Source: JALOAF01 sp035446765
GTDB lineage: Bacteria > Patescibacteriota > Gracilibacteria > Absconditabacterales > Absconditicoccaceae
Length of the DNA: 19,241 bases
NCBI GenBank assembly: GCA_035446765.1
Contig: DAOTFU010000020.1
Span: 1-19,241 of the forward strand
Reading direction: 5' to 3'
Shown here: in pieces, positions 18,301 to 19,241 of the stretch
Layout: every line of letters begins with the position of its first letter
Position numbering within the stretch: position 1 is the stretch's first letter
Position numbers and translations under genes: made by a program
The notes under the pieces: generated by a model
Told to the model about the DNA's origin: nothing
Seen by the model: the letters and a program-made list of their open reading frames with translations, nothing else
The model's database searches: none

Positions 18301-18531
18301 TAGATCTGAATCACTTGTTACTGTTTTGTTTTCTGTGCTTATTTGTTCATAATTGTTTTCTATGTTTGTTAGATAAGAATTTATGCTTCCGATGCTTCAA
18401 AAATGTTGGAAACATTCAGTTTTATTTTCTTTTCGTGCGTTTGTCATCAATTGAGAAACATTTTCTTTTTGAGAAAAATTAGTTTGGAACTGTTCTTTCA
18501 GTAAATTACTACATTCTTGTGCTGATATCAT
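15355..18531 (-). CDS. VirD4/TraD-like membrane-anchored DNA-translocase ATPase
   Basis: 1058 residues. A hydrophilic N-terminus (1-100) is followed by a membrane helix (about 105-128) and a long region of unknown fold. The ATPase domain has Walker A GKSGTGKS (616-623; the first Gly is TGA), the IIDPHGD motif shortly after, and Walker B LYVDEFQ with D867 and E868. This resembles type IV secretion coupling proteins (VirD4/TraD, with TraM-recognition-like C-terminal part) and related HerA/FtsK-type pumps. Such proteins move DNA or protein across the membrane. The last ~40 residues are Lys/Gln/Glu-rich. No relaxase or other type IV secretion genes are in the window; pilus genes lie beyond it. 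Start ATG 18531 has no Shine-Dalgarno site; a TATAAT lies about 40 bases upstream on this strand (18571-18576) without a good -35. Arg codons are mostly AGA/CGT; CGA is read as Trp. Confidence 0.87.
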
Positions 18532-18638
18532 ATCTTAGCGACTTTTTATAATAAATATTTTTACTGTTTAATTATAATGAAAAAGACGTTTTTTAGCTAA
18601 AAATGTGTGTTTTTGTATGGCTTTATGTCTTGACTTAT

Positions 18639-19241
18639 TTATTTTAGATTTTTTAATAATTCTTCTCTATCGCTTCGTTTTCTGGTTCCGAAATTTGTCC
18701 ATTGTATTGGTTCATGACCTTTTCATGCTAACATTACGATATCACCGGGTCTAGCTATTTCTGTAGCAAATTTGATTGCTAATTTTCTTTCTGGGATGAT
18801 GAAGATATCTTCTCATATTGGTATGTCTGATTTTTGTATATCTTGTGTAAGTTGATTTATTATAGAAAGTCTATTTTCTGTATCTGGATCATCATCTGTA
18901 GCTATAGCAATATCTGCGTATTTCCAAGCGATTTTTCACATTTCTGGTCTTTTGGTCTTGTCTCTATTTCCAGGAGCACCAAATACCAATATAAGTTTAT
19001 TGTCTCATTTTAGACGATGTAAAAATTGTAATGTCTTGTCTAGTGCATCTGGAGAATGAGCGAAATCTACAAAATATGTGACTCAATTGTGTTCTATTTT
19101 TTCCATCCTACCATCTACTCAGTCAAATTCTGATAGTGATTTGATACATTCATTTATGTCTAATCCGATCTGTATTCCTAGACTAAGAGCTGTAAGATAG
19201 TTGTAAACATTGTATGTTCAGAGTATTTTACTATTTACTGG
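18639..19241 (-). CDS. murE: UDP-N-acetylmuramyl peptide ligase MurE, C-terminal 200 residues (N-terminal part outside window)
   Basis: MurE adds the third amino acid of the peptidoglycan stem peptide, using ATP. The visible part has NVYNYLTALSLG, VDGRMEKIEHN, VDFAHSPDAL, VFGAPGNRDKTKRPEMG, and AGKGHEPIQW, which are the Mur ligase C-terminal landmarks in order. It ends TRKWSDREELLKNLK, where Trp is CGA, matching the W-x-[DE]-R-E pattern of relatives. The residues that bind the amino acid in DAP-type enzymes (DNPR) read DDPD here (within ATDDDPDTEN), so the third amino acid may not be meso-diaminopimelate. The frame is intact to the window edge. It shows that the organism makes or modifies peptidoglycan. 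The next gene downstream on this strand (VirD4-like) starts 107 bp later. Confidence 0.92.

Noticed and set aside
160..18531. Genes appearing as pseudogenes cut by many in-frame TGA codons
   Set aside because: The TGA codons fall at conserved glycines, and the frames continue with full family motifs to TAA or TAG. They are intact under the alternative code.
18590..18603. Perfect palindrome TTTTTAGCTAAAAA between murE and the ATPase gene
   Set aside because: It has no loop and is A/T-only except for the centre, so it is weak as a hairpin and likely by chance in such AT-rich sequence.
1..19241. tRNA, rRNA or CRISPR loci
   Set aside because: I saw no cloverleaf-like sequence with a TTCGA-type arm, no ribosomal RNA segment and no spaced direct repeats; a tRNAscan or Infernal run would settle this.

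Overview
This window is AT-rich bacterial DNA that only reads sensibly with a changed genetic code. In-frame TGA codons fall at conserved glycines throughout. They include the first P-loop glycine of a DNA-translocase ATPase and the middle codon of the WGWDCHGLP block of an isoleucyl-tRNA synthetase. CGA codons, and one CGG, sit where the same families have invariant tryptophans: IleRS YPHCWRC, RYWG, GRWxD, DKWIL, NWYIR, RRFW, and WGV in an SPFH protein. TGA=Gly together with CGA/CGG=Trp is, as far as I know, the code of Absconditabacterales (SR1; NCBI table 37). I therefore place the source in that candidate-phyla-radiation lineage. With the standard code almost every gene here looks broken; with this code they are intact. 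Nearly all starts lack a Shine-Dalgarno sequence.

Layout. 1-2310 (+): the tail of an unidentified gene, a terminator, an MFS transporter, a terminator, and an acidic orphan protein with an unusually good ribosome binding site and no TGA codons, then a shared terminator. 2332-8862 (-): a 71-residue orphan with its own terminator, then a probable operon of ileS, an amino-acid permease and an SPFH/slipin membrane protein. 9111-14392 (+): a seven-gene type IV pilus operon (PilN-like, PilO-like, PilC, three prepilins and a PilX-like protein) with a good promoter upstream, an unusual hairpin between two pilin genes, and a shared terminator at the end. 14455-18531 (-): a VirD4/TraD-like membrane ATPase and a small charged protein, separated by a 339-bp intergenic stretch with strong inverted repeats. 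18639-19241 (-): the C-terminal part of MurE, cut by the window edge.

The most striking item is the isoleucyl-tRNA synthetase. The 1378-residue reading frame carries all class I IleRS signatures. It is interrupted at three loops by whole enzyme-like domains: a Nudix hydrolase domain just before the editing motif, a histidine-phosphatase (RHGE) domain between the RYWG and DLHRP motifs, and a second, shorter histidine-phosphatase (RHT) domain between the catalytic core and the anticodon-binding domain. Catalytic residues of all three are visible. The protein also ends abruptly where longer relatives continue. A synthetase that carries its own nucleotide- or phosphate-cleaving modules could couple aminoacylation to clean-up of products such as diadenosine polyphosphates or aberrant adenylates. 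That function is inference, while the architecture is read directly from the sequence.

The pilus operon and the VirD4-like ATPase together suggest surface pili and DNA or protein movement across the envelope, consistent with a small, host-attached or scavenging bacterium. The amino-acid permease next to ileS fits an organism that imports amino acids.
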